64,000 nucleotides of DNA from Corallochytrium limacisporum (GCA_002811645.1 PDIP01000079.1:67885-131884); one strand, 5' to 3'; counted from the stretch's first letter, positions 31,786-42,903 are shown. Notes: generated from the letters alone by a model not told the origin. A program made the numbers and translations.

Positions 31786-31818
31786 TCTTTACAAGAGTCT
31801 GTCTTGGCACTAACCGAC

Positions 31819-31841
31819 GAACTGAACGAGCAAGAAACTTC
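31819..31841 (-). promoter_or_regulatory. Heat-shock-element-like array upstream of polyubiquitin
   Basis: GAA triplets at 31819, 31824 and 31834 and TTC at 31839 all sit in one 5-bp register, including the inverted core GAAACTTC. This is the spacing bound by heat shock factor trimers. It lies about 40 bp upstream of the TATTTAA box. One of the five units is imperfect. Confidence 0.5.
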
Positions 31842-34800
31842 GTATGTTTGTTGTGACCGCTCTGCTCTGCTCCCTGGGGAGCCACCGCCCCGGAAAGTTC
31901 TCCCCCTTTGTTGTTCCAAGGCGAAAACAGTACGTCGCACCAAGTCCCTCTCTTTTTTTTTTTCCAGTCTTAATCCACTGCCCGTGCATTAGAAAGAATG
32001 CGAAAGAAACTGATCATGTCATGTCAAAATGGTTCGCGGCTCTCCTGTGGCCAATGTTTCTAGTATATGACGATAAAAGTAAGGCATACTGACACTGGTC
32101 GTGATCGAACCGTGAGCGTTTGTATAGGCTCTCTATCGGCTTTTCTTACCATTGTCCTCGATTTCGTGTTTGTTCGAGAGCCCCACCCCCCTCTCCCACA
32201 AACTCTGGTGCCCCGGTACGGTAGCTGGCGCAGATAAGTGTCCTCCGGAACCCCCCCCCCCTCCGACCAACTTTTTTCGGTGTCCCCACGTCGTTATCTC
32301 TTTCCGTACGTTCACTACAGAAGCCGCCCTGCAGCGCGCAGTGCCCCGTCACGACCAACTATTACACCAACCGTGCCAAAACGGCGGATGGAGAGACCCT
32401 CTGTGGTAGGGTCCATTGGGCAAGAAAAGCCCTCTCACACTTTCTTGCGGCTGCAAAGGGAAGACGCGAGGATTAGTCCCGGAAGTGGTTCATCTGAATA
32501 CCTTTCAAATCGATTATTTCAACATTGGAATAGTGAATATATTGATATTTTAAGCACTCCACCGCGAATTGGATGCCATGGGTGCGGGCACGAGGGAGAG
32601 CCAAGTGCACCAAGACCCTTCCGTAAGCAAGACGGACCAGCACAAGACCGAGGGGTACCGACTAATACCTTCGCGCTTTTCCTTCCGGAAAAAAACCCAT
32701 ACCAGGGACATAGGAGCGGAGGAGTCAATCCCTACTCAACGTTCACTCTACGACTCGTCTACAAATACTACTGGTTCATGCGCAAAGCTACGCCAACAAC
32801 TCCCGCCCCCCTTTTTAACCCCTTCTCCCCAAACCCACCAAGTATCCCCACTATGGAAAATGCTGACGAATGAGATTAGGCGCACTTGGCGGGGTCGGAT
32901 GGGGCCTCTTTTGGACAAGAGTGGCATACACTTCTGATGGAGAGTGATGACTCCTGGACTGCCGCTCCGTACATTCTACACTAACGAAAACGGGACACCA
33001 CACCTACAAGAAGGAAAGGAGACTGGACATGGAGCTTGGCCCATTGGGGCGGGGCCCCCGGAAGGAAGTGGGGGGTGGGGGGTAGACGACTTTTTCTAGA
33101 ACAATAGCACAGGGTAAGGAAGTCTCATAAAGAACCAATACCTTTTTCCACGACCGGACAAGGCAAAACAGCTCCATTTTGCTATTTAATGTTTAGCCTA
33201 CAAAGTGAAATATCGGAGGCTCGTGCATAGTACATTGCGAAATCGGAACTGGCCCATTCAGAGCACGCCCAAACTCATACTTTTCTCTGCGTCAGGCTAT
33301 CAGTCATCCATCATCAGCAGGCAGAAAGCTTCTGTGATCGTAATATGGGTACACTGAGAATGAATCTGACGATTTTAGTTAGAAACATTCGCTGGCTGAG
33401 CCGAACGGTAGGGACGGAGCACGGGACCGGGGCTTTGTTTGATGAAATAGTTAAAAACGGGTGTGGAAAAAGAGAGGGGGAGCGAAAACAGATCCTCTGG
33501 GATCGACACTTGCGCAAAGCTCAGGGTAGGAGGGGACATTGCAAAGTTTGGAGTTTTGTCATAATGAGAGTGAGAAAGGGATAAAGAATACTTAGGGATA
33601 TTTAGTAGCGGTGATGCGGGATTAGAAAACTTGGATTGTGGGACACCACGGGAACTATGCAGTTCACTGTGTACTTACAATGCCAAGAAAATTCGGTGAT
33701 TTTTTGCATCTCTCCAAACTGGCACCCGGTAGGCGTAATGGGAGAGGCAACTCCAGACTCACCAACCCAACACAGAACAAAGTTCTTGGGTCACCTCTGC
33801 TACACCTTCCCGGTTGGACGGACCCACTCATTTAGTACTGAATATGGGGCATGGTACAGACTGAACGGATGATACCCCCTCCCTGTAGTCGGGAAAGAAA
33901 GGAAATACCCCTCGGCTTCGGGCTTCGGGCTCCTGGCGATGCCAGAGCCACTAGCGGACCGAAGCAGGGTGTATATGGCTCCATCCGCAAAATCCCGGAC
34001 TTGAACGCGTGAAAACGCGGAGCCGCGCTTCTTTCCAAGAGAGTCAAGAAGAAAGATAGTCTCAGGTGTGTGCGGTCCATTGAGTACGCACCCCTGCTCT
34101 TCGTGATTGTGGATGGCCTGATTGGCATTTTTGGGACGCGATGGCACGGATTTGTCGACGCACAAAGATGCGCTCGCTGTGGGCGACACGGTTCTTGGCT
34201 GGCCTATTGCACGTCGTGAACGAACCTTGACGAGCCAGTCCGCGGCTGCTAAGCAAAGGAAGCAATGGCCGAGGAGAAGATAGCATGAAACCCTAGTGAA
34301 TTCATAGGTAGTCTGGGTTCATTGGCTGTAAAGCGGAGTCCTTTTTATATAGTTCAGACTCGATTTGGCGCCAAATATCTCCAGCTGCTGGGTGCCAAAC
34401 ATGGCTGCGAAAGCCATTGTGATCTGCGCATGAGCGTGCTCGTAGATTTGCGCCACGACTTGGTAATCGTCATGGACAACTTTGGTCCTGAATATTGGTC
34501 CTGAATACCTGACAGTATCCGAGCTGGATGTCGATCTCTCCATGGTCCGACAGGGTCTGGGATCGGAATGATCGCTGTCTTCGTACCATAGTTGGAGACG
34601 GAATCGCTAGGATGTTCCTGCCTTGGATGATGCCCATCGACCATGACGGGGATGTGCTCCAAAGATCTTCCTGTTCTTCGCCTGCAGTCCTCGACACTTC
34701 CCCATGAGCATAGTCTGCCGGTCGTGTACTTACCACCACGTTCCCGGTCCCCGAATGTACTAGTCCCCCTAAACCGTGATTTAATGGACCCCCGTCAGCT

Positions 34801-36270
34801 CCCCACCCGGCCTTAAACTCTGTTGCGTAAAAGGCCACGAGCGTGACCCAACCAAATGACAAGTGGTAGTACCACTGCGGGGTCACAGGACCCTTGGTAC
34901 ATTCACTACGCTCTTTCCCGGCTCCAAGGTCGTCAGCTGAACCCTTTCTGTCCGCTGCCTGATCCGTGGTCCGGAAGTGGAGCGCGTAGCGCAAAGATCA
35001 GAAGGTGTGCAACGACGGAGGTTAAGCAGAGATTTTTTTTTTCTTTTCTGCGGGGCCAAATCCATATATTTTCTTCCTCCTCGCACCACTGCCAGCTCGT
35101 CATTCTTACCGTATCGAGACCGACACTGTACCCACCTCCCGCGGAGGTCTTCCGATAGTGCATGATTGTACCGATATTCTAATACTGCCTGGCTCAATGA
35201 CCTCACAAGAATCTCTTCGAGGAGTGACTAGCAGCGGTCAACAATCCGTGGTCCTTATTTTCATAGTAGATTTGTTGGATCTGCGCCACCCACTTGAGTT
35301 GTTTTGTCATTTGCAGATAATCACATCCCGCACCCGTGTGTCCCTTATTACCGGAAGCAAGAGTATGAACCATTTGTGCGCAACAGGACGTATTCAGGGG
35401 TCGAGGATGACTGAGTTGGGAACTGTTGTCTCAACCATAGCGGCTCCACGACTGATGAGATTTCCAACTAGATGCGCAGTACTAAACAAACTGCTTATAA
35501 TTAACGACTGGCTCGTAGGCCACGCATGCGGGACATTACGAAAGCATCGGACCGGCCGCCCGCCTGGCATTCAAAGGTCAACAAATCGACGGAGAAGGGG
35601 AGGCGGGTTCTATTCGTCACATTTTCTCCCTCGGTTGGACTATCCATAGTCAATGTAATGGTCATGTGGGCGGTGCCACACCAATCACACACCGGGAGCG
35701 ACACATCTACCGCCGCTCCTGCCGTTCGACGGGCGGTTTCCTTCGCTTTCGCTCGCGGGAGTGGTATGTCCCCGAAACCAAGTCTCGGGGCCTGACCGCA
35801 GTACACATTGGCAGAAATGGGACGAGGAAAAGAAAAGCCAGGGAAGAAAGGAAGGGGAGGCGTGCGCCGGTACCCTCTCTCCGGAGCTTGGCACGGGTCT
35901 CCAATCAGTCGGAAAACGGGAAAATCGAAAGTGACTGTCCAACGCTTTTCCATTTCGTTTGTAGGTTAGATTGCGTAGTGGTGTAGATGTGTTCACATCA
36001 AGGTATTTTGTGGGTATGGTATTACTTTTCCAATGGCAAGTTCTCAATAGAGTCATCTGTCGAAATGCAGACATAGCAGTGTCTCATGTAATACGTGTAC
36101 ACGTAGCAGGACATAAACAACAGTCTTGTTGACCAATCTGTGAGCCAGTGCGCTTTCATTCAGGTCCGTGCACACAGTGATTTGTCGAAAACGATACATT
36201 TGTTAATTTTGTACGAGGGAGGCCTTCGGGCGTAAATATTTTCAAGATAGCACCAAAAACTCTTGCTCAA

Positions 36271-37308
36271 ATGACCATGGGCGGGTCTCAAGAAAAAGAG
36301 ACCACAATCTGGCAACAGATTCAATCCCATGAACAGTCTCGTCGGATCTTCTGGTATCTTATGGTAACTTGCTCATTTGCATTCGTAGAATTCTTCTTTG
36401 GCTGGTACACAAACTCTCTCAGTCTGATTTCAGACAGTTTCCATATGGCGTTTGACAGCACTGCTCTGATCATTGGTTTGGCGGCCACGCTGGTGAGCTT
36501 TTGGCCAGCTGACGAACGCTACAACTTCGGATACGGACGCAGTGAAGCTGTTGGATCGCTTATCATCGCCTTATCGCTGGCTGTCTCAGGGTTGATGGTC
36601 CTGCAGGAGGGTATTCAGCGCCTGTACATCATGCCTGAGATTGACACGAAAGGCCTATTGTTGGTGAGCACTTTGGGCTTTCTGGTAAATCTTCTTGGTA
36701 TATTCATGCTGGGTGATGCGGATGAACTATCAGTAGTGCACAAGCTTGAAGCTCTTGCGGAGAAATCGGAGGAAATGTTGAGTAGCAGCAGCCAGAACGG
36801 CGTGGGTAAGAAAGCCGATCTCGACAACGAGGTTGCCCCGAAGGCGAAGAATACGCTCATGAATGGAGTGATGTTGCATGTCGTGATGGATACGTTGGGA
36901 TCACTGGGTGTTATGTTTAGCACATTCATGATTAAGAGGTACGGGTATCTTTGGGTGGATCCAATTTGTGCAATTGGTGTGGCCATTCTCATCCTCACCT
37001 CTGTGTACCCGCTTCTGCGTGATACCTTTGAGGTGCTTATGGAAGGTGTTCCATGGTCGGTCAAGCCTGCCGTCGACGCTTGTCGTCGAGATATCCAGGC
37101 CATGCCCGCAGTGCGCTCAGTAGTCGACTACAAAGCCTGGGCTGTGGACTATGCAACTTTCAATTGCAATGTCCGCATCGAGGTTGGTTCAGAACGGGCT
37201 GCCCAGCACAATGACATTGTGGCGGCTGTACAGAAGCGAGCCCTTGGGCACGGACTGAAGAACTGCTTCGTCGAAGTTCTCTATGTCGATGGAATACTAG
37301 TAGGCTAG
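36271..37308 (+). CDS. Zinc transporter of the cation diffusion facilitator family
   Basis: A 345-aa protein predicted to exchange zinc for protons across an organelle membrane. Six transmembrane segments can be drawn, with the zinc-site motifs HMAFD in the second (about 54) and HVVMD in the fifth (about 204), both HxxxD. The HxxxD pair and the SLISDSFHMAFDSTALIIGLAA pattern resemble the SLC30A5-7/Msc2 group that loads the early secretory pathway with zinc. Unlike many members, the loop between segments 4 and 5 is not His-rich; it is Ser/Lys/Glu-rich. The C-terminal cytoplasmic domain (about 265-345) has the expected alpha-beta pattern. It converges on endonuclease V. Confidence 0.9.
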   Translation: MTMGGSQEKETTIWQQIQSHEQSRRIFWYLMVTCSFAFVEFFFGWYTNSLSLISDSFHMAFDSTALIIGLAATLVSFWPADERYNFGYGRSEAVGSLIIALSLAVSGLMVLQEGIQRLYIMPEIDTKGLLLVSTLGFLVNLLGIFMLGDADELSVVHKLEALAEKSEEMLSSSSQNGVGKKADLDNEVAPKAKNTLMNGVMLHVVMDTLGSLGVMFSTFMIKRYGYLWVDPICAIGVAILILTSVYPLLRDTFEVLMEGVPWSVKPAVDACRRDIQAMPAVRSVVDYKAWAVDYATFNCNVRIEVGSERAAQHNDIVAAVQKRALGHGLKNCFVEVLYVDGILVG

Positions 37309-37413
37309 ATATTCCACTACCATCACAATAACGTTCGACATACCTACATATCCTTAATCATCATCTCTGTTCGATTTAAAGAATTATCTTGCTCACAGTA
37401 TCACGTACAAAAC

Positions 37414-37419
37414 AATAAA
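37414..37419 (+). terminator. Polyadenylation signal of the zinc transporter
   Basis: AATAAA 106 bp after the stop codon, only 24 bp before the convergent endonuclease V stop. Confidence 0.4.
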
Positions 37420-37442
37420 AAGACAGAAACTACAGAAGGCAC

Positions 37443-38210
37443 TCAACTTGAATTTTCTTTACTCGATGGCTGTGTTAGGTATTCCTTCCTAACAAGGTCT
37501 CTGCTCCGCAGATCCGCCTGACGGATGGGCTCCGGAATGCGAAAGTTCAGACCACAGTCCTTGACCAAAGTTGTGGCCGTCTCGAGAGTGACGCCATGGC
37601 CCACCGAGACGAAGACAGGCTTCGACGTGGCACCGCCACGAAGCACCGCTGTAGCCATAGGCTGGCCACTGCTCTGCCCGCTTATGGTCATAGTGTCACC
37701 GGCCTTGTGCAAATTCTTGGCTGACATGGTCCGGACATCATCCAAAGTGACACCATCTACAAGAAGCCAATTTTTTGAAACACCAACGGTCGGGATGATC
37801 CGTCCTTCCAACGAGTCCGCCACTGCAGTCCCAATGTGACAGGCCGCTCCACAACCCCTCGGATGCAGCCTGCCGTTACCATCGACAAGGATTAGGGAAG
37901 GCATGTATTGGGGAAAGTCCCGGATGAGTAACAGAAGCTGCTGAGTCAGGGCCGGAGCTTCGCGGAACCCGAGATAGCTGGCAATGTACGGTTCTGTGAG
38001 TGTGACCCACTCGTATCGTTCTGCTACGACCTCCATAGTATCCCAGCGGCAGATCACTGCCATGGCCAGGGCTTTGTTGTCATTTCCTTTAATAAAACTG
38101 ATATCCAAGCCGGCCACGAAACGTGGCGGGTTGGATTTCAGGTCAGTGACATCTCCTTCCACGATCTTCTGACGAATTGCATCCTCAGAATTCTGCCACC
38201 GTTCTTCCAT
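37443..38210 (-). CDS. ENDOV: Endonuclease V (inosine-specific)
   Basis: A 255-aa nuclease that cuts one nucleotide 3' of inosine; eukaryotic members act mainly on RNA. Metal-binding residues are in place: Asp in AGLDISF (about 35), Glu in GFREAPAL and Asp in ILVDGNGRLHPRGCGAA. The KNWLLVDG segment and the SVGHGVTLETATTLVKDC segment also match. The wedge motif, normally PYIP, reads PYIA here. Length equals typical eukaryotic ENDOV without the long vertebrate tail. The ATG at 38210 is the only suitable start. It is divergent from the AIMP2-like gene. Confidence 0.95.
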   Translation of the reverse strand: MEERWQNSEDAIRQKIVEGDVTDLKSNPPRFVAGLDISFIKGNDNKALAMAVICRWDTMEVVAERYEWVTLTEPYIASYLGFREAPALTQQLLLLIRDFPQYMPSLILVDGNGRLHPRGCGAACHIGTAVADSLEGRIIPTVGVSKNWLLVDGVTLDDVRTMSAKNLHKAGDTMTISGQSSGQPMATAVLRGGATSKPVFVSVGHGVTLETATTLVKDCGLNFRIPEPIRQADLRSRDLVRKEYLTQPSSKENSS

Positions 38211-38819
38211 TACGGTGTCCTAGCCAGTGGAGCCTACTATTGTGTGGTGATCAATGACCATCGAGCTTACGAGACTTCAGTGTTTTAAGAAGCTTGGGCT
38301 TCAACAGAAGGAAGCTATTTGGGCAAGGTTTAAGCTTAGCGAAGGAGTCGACGCAGAATCTCCCACCCGCCGTCGAGCCGTTATCGGTGCTAAGCAGGAC
38401 AGAAAAATAGACTCCGGTTTCCCTACGGTAGCGCCCACTAAGCTTTGACGAGCCTCTCCCCACCACGCGACCCTGTTCGATTGCTGGAGTGCCCAGGCCC
38501 TCGGATGATTGGGCTTGTGGCCAATGGTCTGGTTTGGTTGAACGAATTTCCAGAGACTGGTGTGCAAGCAAGCTTATAGCCAGTTGGTCAGTATATTTCT
38601 TTTCCTTTCATCTCCTGGGTCAAGCCTATTGTCGAATGAGTAGTAAAGGTATGTAGGCCATAAGAGCTTACAATTGAAAGCCCTGGCAAAGAGACAGCAC
38701 TAGTCTCCGCGACCGTTCATTCATTAGATCTCCGGCATCACTCGGGAAACGGCAGCAAACAATATAAATAAGAAGGGGCCCTGTATGAGATCGATCCGAA
38801 ACGGGAAACCTGCAAAAAT
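38211..38819. other. Divergent spacer between ENDOV and the AIMP2-like gene
   Basis: 609 bp with open frames on both strands near 38254-38571, neither recognisable and the minus one lacking an ATG. I compared the segment with RNase P, 7SL and U-snRNA features and found no convincing match. Confidence 0.4.
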
Positions 38820-39761
38820 ATGGTTGTAATGTACCCTCGTAAGCCGGTGATTGGCACCGACCCGGTCGTACACATGCCCCCCAATGCCCATGGCAAAGGA
38901 ATGTACGCCCGCAAGTCCATGATTGCCCAGGACAACGTTGAATTCATGCCCGGCAGTGTCAGTATACAAGGTCTTTCCGGGTACAACAGTGAGGAATCTG
39001 GGGATCTCGCTTTTCGCCAACAACAGCTGATCAATGGCTTGAAGAACCTGAAGCTCGAGGCCCAACGCCTCACCGAGACGTACGTTGGAGGAGGAGTTGC
39101 AGCAGCAGGCTCTGTGGCCAGTCTGACCGTACAGATTCCCTGCGAGGGATCCAAAGGCCTAGGAGCAGATGCTTTTGCAGTCTTGGCATTGCTGGCTTCT
39201 CTTCCGAATGGATCCGTGCGCACAACCTTCCACGTTGCATCGGACGTTACCGCGACAATGGGTACTGATGCGGCCCTAGCCCTGACTGAAGGTACCGCCA
39301 CTGATCGTTTGCGCTCTACTGCACGTCTTTTTGGCTCTGCTCCGTCAATGGCCGGAGTGGTGCACGTTGGTATCACTCTCGTGCCCGGATCGGGCCCTGT
39401 GAGTGCCGTTGGAGACGCCGGATCGCAGGGACCAATTACAGGCTCTGACGGAGTTTTGCGGTTCCTCTGCCGTTGTATCCCTGACGCGGCCACTCTATAC
39501 GAATCATCCACCGCTAAAGATGTTACGGCCATTGACCAACAACTTGACCGGATTTTGGGAGTGAGCAAGAGCCAGGAGAAAGAACTGTTGGCCATTGCCG
39601 AGCCGAGCAAGGAGCTCACTGTGGCGGATCTTGCACTCTACGGTCTGATCTGTGCCATCTACGGCAGTCGCCCGGAGCAGAGCGGCGGCAACCTGGACGG
39701 CAACATCAAGCTCGTCGGATGGTTGAAGCAGTTCACCAACACTCGTTTGACTTTGGCATAA
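38820..39761 (+). CDS. AIMP2-like scaffold of the aminoacyl-tRNA synthetase complex
   Basis: A 313-aa protein. The first 60 residues follow AIMP2: MYPRKPVIG..PPNAHGKGMYARKS, then a leucine-rich coiled helix VSIQGLSGYNSEESGDLAFRQQQLINGLKNL, in the same order as the animal protein's lysyl-tRNA synthetase-binding peptide and coiled coil. Residues about 105-195 could be the thioredoxin-like half and about 205-313 the GST C-terminal-like half, with ELTVADLALYGLICAIYG (about 262) matching the AIMP2 ELTVADVVLWSVL motif. AIMP2 bridges the two halves of the multi-synthetase complex in animals. Orthology is an inference from the N-terminus and this motif; other GST-like scaffolds remain possible. It converges on the NDK gene. 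Confidence 0.68.
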   Translation: MVVMYPRKPVIGTDPVVHMPPNAHGKGMYARKSMIAQDNVEFMPGSVSIQGLSGYNSEESGDLAFRQQQLINGLKNLKLEAQRLTETYVGGGVAAAGSVASLTVQIPCEGSKGLGADAFAVLALLASLPNGSVRTTFHVASDVTATMGTDAALALTEGTATDRLRSTARLFGSAPSMAGVVHVGITLVPGSGPVSAVGDAGSQGPITGSDGVLRFLCRCIPDAATLYESSTAKDVTAIDQQLDRILGVSKSQEKELLAIAEPSKELTVADLALYGLICAIYGSRPEQSGGNLDGNIKLVGWLKQFTNTRLTLA

Positions 39762-39871
39762 GAAACGCTGTCAGCACAAAGGTAAATAGAACATACATCA
39801 CCTCCTCCCTTTTGGTTGCATGCATAAATGTACAGACCATAGGTATATTAATTCCATAACACATTTGATGT

Positions 39872-39877
39872 AATAAA
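39872..39877 (+). terminator. Polyadenylation signal of the AIMP2-like gene
   Basis: AATAAA 111 bp after the stop codon. Confidence 0.45.
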
Positions 39878-39964
39878 CCAATGCTATAACTTGACGCAGT
39901 GTTTCTATCTACACAACCATTTTCATGGTTCCCGTGTCTATGCTGTGAGGGGTATTGTGCATTC

Positions 39965-40426
39965 CTAGTCAATGGTTAAATCATAGTCCACGCCATGGTC
40001 CGCCCAATCAGGGAAGAAGAAACCAATCTCTCGATTGGCACTCTTGCGTGAGTCCGCGCCGTGGAAACTATTCCGTGTATCGGTAACTCCGTACAGCGCT
40101 CTCAGATTACCTGGACAAGTCGTATCATTTCGAGCAAGCGGTGGCTTGGTCTTGCCCAGCAATGCTCTCCACCGCACAACAGCGTCATCCCCTTCGATAA
40201 CCAAGGGCATAATAGGCCCACTACACATGTACGTCGTCAGCCTGGGGAAGAAGAACTTTCCCTTGTGTTCTGCGTAGAAATCTTCAGCTTCTGGCAGTGT
40301 CAGATGCCTTCGTTCAGAGTGAACGACAGCTAGGCCTTGGGCCTGGATCGCATCGAGGGCGCTGATCACGCTCCGTGGTCGGGCCACGAGGTCCGGCTTG
40401 AAGATGGCCAATGTGCGTTGGGTCAT
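39965..40426 (-). CDS. NME6: Nucleoside diphosphate kinase, NME6 type
   Basis: A 153-aa NDK domain that moves the gamma phosphate between nucleotides through a phospho-histidine. The catalytic His lies in TRNSFHGADS (about 118), the variant HGADS instead of the group I HGSDS. The MTQRTLAIFKPDLVARP start, FYAEHKGKFFFPRLTTYMCSGPI and LLGKTKPPLARNDTTCPGNLRALYG follow the NME6 pattern; the three-residue-longer Kpn-loop region and SANREIGFFFPDW end also fit. NME6 proteins are linked to mitochondria in animals; no obvious presequence is seen here. The start is the first ATG. Confidence 0.9.
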   Translation of the reverse strand: MTQRTLAIFKPDLVARPRSVISALDAIQAQGLAVVHSERRHLTLPEAEDFYAEHKGKFFFPRLTTYMCSGPIMPLVIEGDDAVVRWRALLGKTKPPLARNDTTCPGNLRALYGVTDTRNSFHGADSRKSANREIGFFFPDWADHGVDYDLTID

Positions 40427-40704
40427 TTGAACCTTGTGGATTTTGTTCGTTCTCCACTCTTTATGTAAAGTGTAATGGTTTGGAGTTTACTGCCTACTAC
40501 TTCGTACGTAAAATCACATCCTGTGTTGTAAACTGTAAACGAGTGTCTGTAGTTTACTGTTTATCTTATTTTTTTGTTTATTTGACTTCTTTGGATCGCA
40601 CAGTTGAACTACGAGTTCATGGACATCAAGTACCAAGGCAAATGTTCATGTTGGCCTTTGCCGAGACATCGCTGTTCCAGTTCACAGTCAGCAGCGTTCA
40701 GCTT

Positions 40705-42903
40705 TTATTGCAACAAGGCCTGTAGCTCCGGGATAAGGCCCCGGCTGGACGTTCTGATCGCCTCGGGAGGGGTGGGTCCCCTGTAAGCCTCGGGCCCAGA
40801 TACACGGACAAATCGGATCGGACCCTGTGGTAGCGAACTGGATTCAACTTTGTGCTGGAGGTCTTGGACTGATACCGCTCTCCGGGAGATTTGAGGCTGG
40901 TCGTGCTGAAATTGCTGTTGAAGAGTTCTGGGTGTCGGATCCTTTGGGCTTCCCTTCTGCGGCCGGTGTCGTCTGGGAATGGCCGTGGTACCTAATTCTT
41001 TGAGCACAGCTATCTCCCTGCGCAGAGTATGGATTTCTTTGTCCAACTCCGTGATCACCTGAGCAGGTGTGGGCATCATCATGTCGAACTTCATGCTCAG
41101 GTCCTCCCTTCTGAAAGAGTTGCGTTGATTTCCGGGCAGTGCGCGACCGAAACTGGCACCCGCAGGTGCCGGCGGAGTAACAGACGAGAGTTTGGTGGTG
41201 ATAGTCGACGAATTATGCTGCGGTGGTCGCTTCGCTGTGGCGTTGGAGTGCGTCGCAGACAAACCTCTGCCGAATATCCGACGAATTGGGGTGTCGTCTC
41301 CGTAGCCTTTGGGGCTGCGACGGTGGCATTTGGCCGACGACAACGATGGAGGCTCGTTCATTGCCAACGAAGCTCGCGGTTCCGGACAGCGAGTGGGAAA
41401 GGACGTGGCTCTGGCTGGACTGGCACGGAGGTCGCCGTAGGGACGGTTGCCGCGCCCATAGCCTGCAGAGGGCATGATCGTAGGCAGGCGGGCACCACCA
41501 TCCCCGGTACCTACTGTACTATTCCTGCTAGTGCTACTTACATCCTCGGGTCGACCGCCCCAGTAGTCTGCTGTCAATGATGCTGTTAGGTTTGAGTAAC
41601 AGAGCGTCTCTAGGTCAAGCGTGAAGATGGGCTTGACACTACCTTCTTGACTCACTCCAGATAGGGTCCGTTTCGCATCAGCGGCACTTCTAGTTGCACG
41701 TGATCGCGCATCGGGGAGCAACGCGCCGTTGATGATCATGTTAGCACCTTCGCCCACTATCGAGCGCTCGAGGGCGAACTTGTTTGGTGTTTTGCCCAAG
41801 ATTGAAGTGTTCATCCGCAGCGGTGCTTCTTCCATGCGGTCCCAGCATTGCTGCGGGCAGCTCTGGTGGGTGCAGAGCAAGTCATCCGCACAATTAGTGT
41901 ACGTTTCTCGGGTGACTCTGGTGGAACAGTTCCAGCGTGGGCGGTGCGGAATGTCTCGAGTACCCGGGGCGTAGTGATCGCGACGAACTGTATCTGCCTT
42001 TCCCATTTGCTTTCGTTTACTGTCCATGGGATAACTCTGGACAGGCACTTCAATGTGCGTGTGCAGCGAAACTTCATGTTCCTTCTGACCGCCTTCCAAG
42101 GACGCGGCACTCACCACAGTGTGCGCGTAGTTCCATTCCCCTTCCTTGTTGTTCTCTTCTTTGGATGCCTCCCGTACATACTCGCTCCCAATGGCCCCTT
42201 GGCTGTAGTTCCTGATATCCTGCATGAATAGGGATTGACGTACAGCGGTATTTTCATCAGTGGCTTTTCTGCGGTTAATACGACCATCCGAGGTCACCGG
42301 GCATCCCAAGACTGCCGGCGGCTGTTCCAGTTCGTTGCCAGGCGCGGCTTGAAATTCCTGAGCCGGAGGCCGGGCCCAGATGTGCTCAAGCTGCTTCTCA
42401 TCTTGCTGTAGTTGGGGGGAATGCTGCAAGCGGTGATCCTGCAGGTGCCGGCGTAGTTCATGTATGACGCTCTGTTGCCTCTCCGCCTCCTCCTCCTTGG
42501 CCATGAGGCGCTGCAGAAGCTGGTGGATGCGTTCACCGTGAGCGGGTGTGTAGTTGTCTTCGTCGTCTGTGCAGTCGGAGTTCTGGACCTCGCCATTTTC
42601 ATCGGGCTGCAGCAGATGATCTTCATCTGTGCCCACGGCGGCACCGCTCGTACTGTGTCCGGGCTGTTTTTCAACGGCTTGCCGATTCTTGAGGCTGGTA
42701 ATGTCGTACTCGTCGACCTGATCGCTCCGCTCGTATTTCCTCATCAGCTCTGTGAGGTCTAGATTGGAGTACTTAAGCTTCTCTCCCTTTGCATTGTACT
42801 TCGGAACCGGCTCCTGGCGGATCTCCTGGGTTCTTTGGACACCCTTCGATTTGGGCTGGATCTTTGCCGGCGACGTCCATTCGATTGGGTGTCCGTCTGC
42901 CAT
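40705..42903 (-). CDS. Large disordered protein of unknown function
   Basis: A 732-aa uninterrupted frame with ATG start; I do not recognise it. Most is polar and probably disordered. Residues about 140-200 are Gln/Glu/His-rich and helical (ERIHQLLQRLMAKEEEAERQ, HELRRHLQDHRLQ). A short coiled coil near 610-640 (VITELDKEIHTLRREIAVLKEL) is the best candidate for an oligomerisation site. Both ends contain short conserved-looking patches: KYNAKGEKLKYSNLDLTELMRKY near 35-57 and RGLIPELQALLQ at the C-terminus. A cytoskeletal or centrosomal scaffold would be consistent, but no domain supports a role. It lies upstream of, and in line with, the NDK gene. Confidence 0.78.
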   Translation of the reverse strand: MADGHPIEWTSPAKIQPKSKGVQRTQEIRQEPVPKYNAKGEKLKYSNLDLTELMRKYERSDQVDEYDITSLKNRQAVEKQPGHSTSGAAVGTDEDHLLQPDENGEVQNSDCTDDEDNYTPAHGERIHQLLQRLMAKEEEAERQQSVIHELRRHLQDHRLQHSPQLQQDEKQLEHIWARPPAQEFQAAPGNELEQPPAVLGCPVTSDGRINRRKATDENTAVRQSLFMQDIRNYSQGAIGSEYVREASKEENNKEGEWNYAHTVVSAASLEGGQKEHEVSLHTHIEVPVQSYPMDSKRKQMGKADTVRRDHYAPGTRDIPHRPRWNCSTRVTRETYTNCADDLLCTHQSCPQQCWDRMEEAPLRMNTSILGKTPNKFALERSIVGEGANMIINGALLPDARSRATRSAADAKRTLSGVSQEGSVKPIFTLDLETLCYSNLTASLTADYWGGRPEDVSSTSRNSTVGTGDGGARLPTIMPSAGYGRGNRPYGDLRASPARATSFPTRCPEPRASLAMNEPPSLSSAKCHRRSPKGYGDDTPIRRIFGRGLSATHSNATAKRPPQHNSSTITTKLSSVTPPAPAGASFGRALPGNQRNSFRREDLSMKFDMMMPTPAQVITELDKEIHTLRREIAVLKELGTTAIPRRHRPQKGSPKDPTPRTLQQQFQHDQPQISRRAVSVQDLQHKVESSSLPQGPIRFVRVSGPEAYRGPTPPEAIRTSSRGLIPELQALLQ

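Noticed and set aside
38254-38571. Possible structural RNA (RNase P, MRP or SRP-like) between ENDOV and the AIMP2-like gene
   Set aside because: Short matches to conserved RNA motifs could not be placed in a consistent order or fold by eye.
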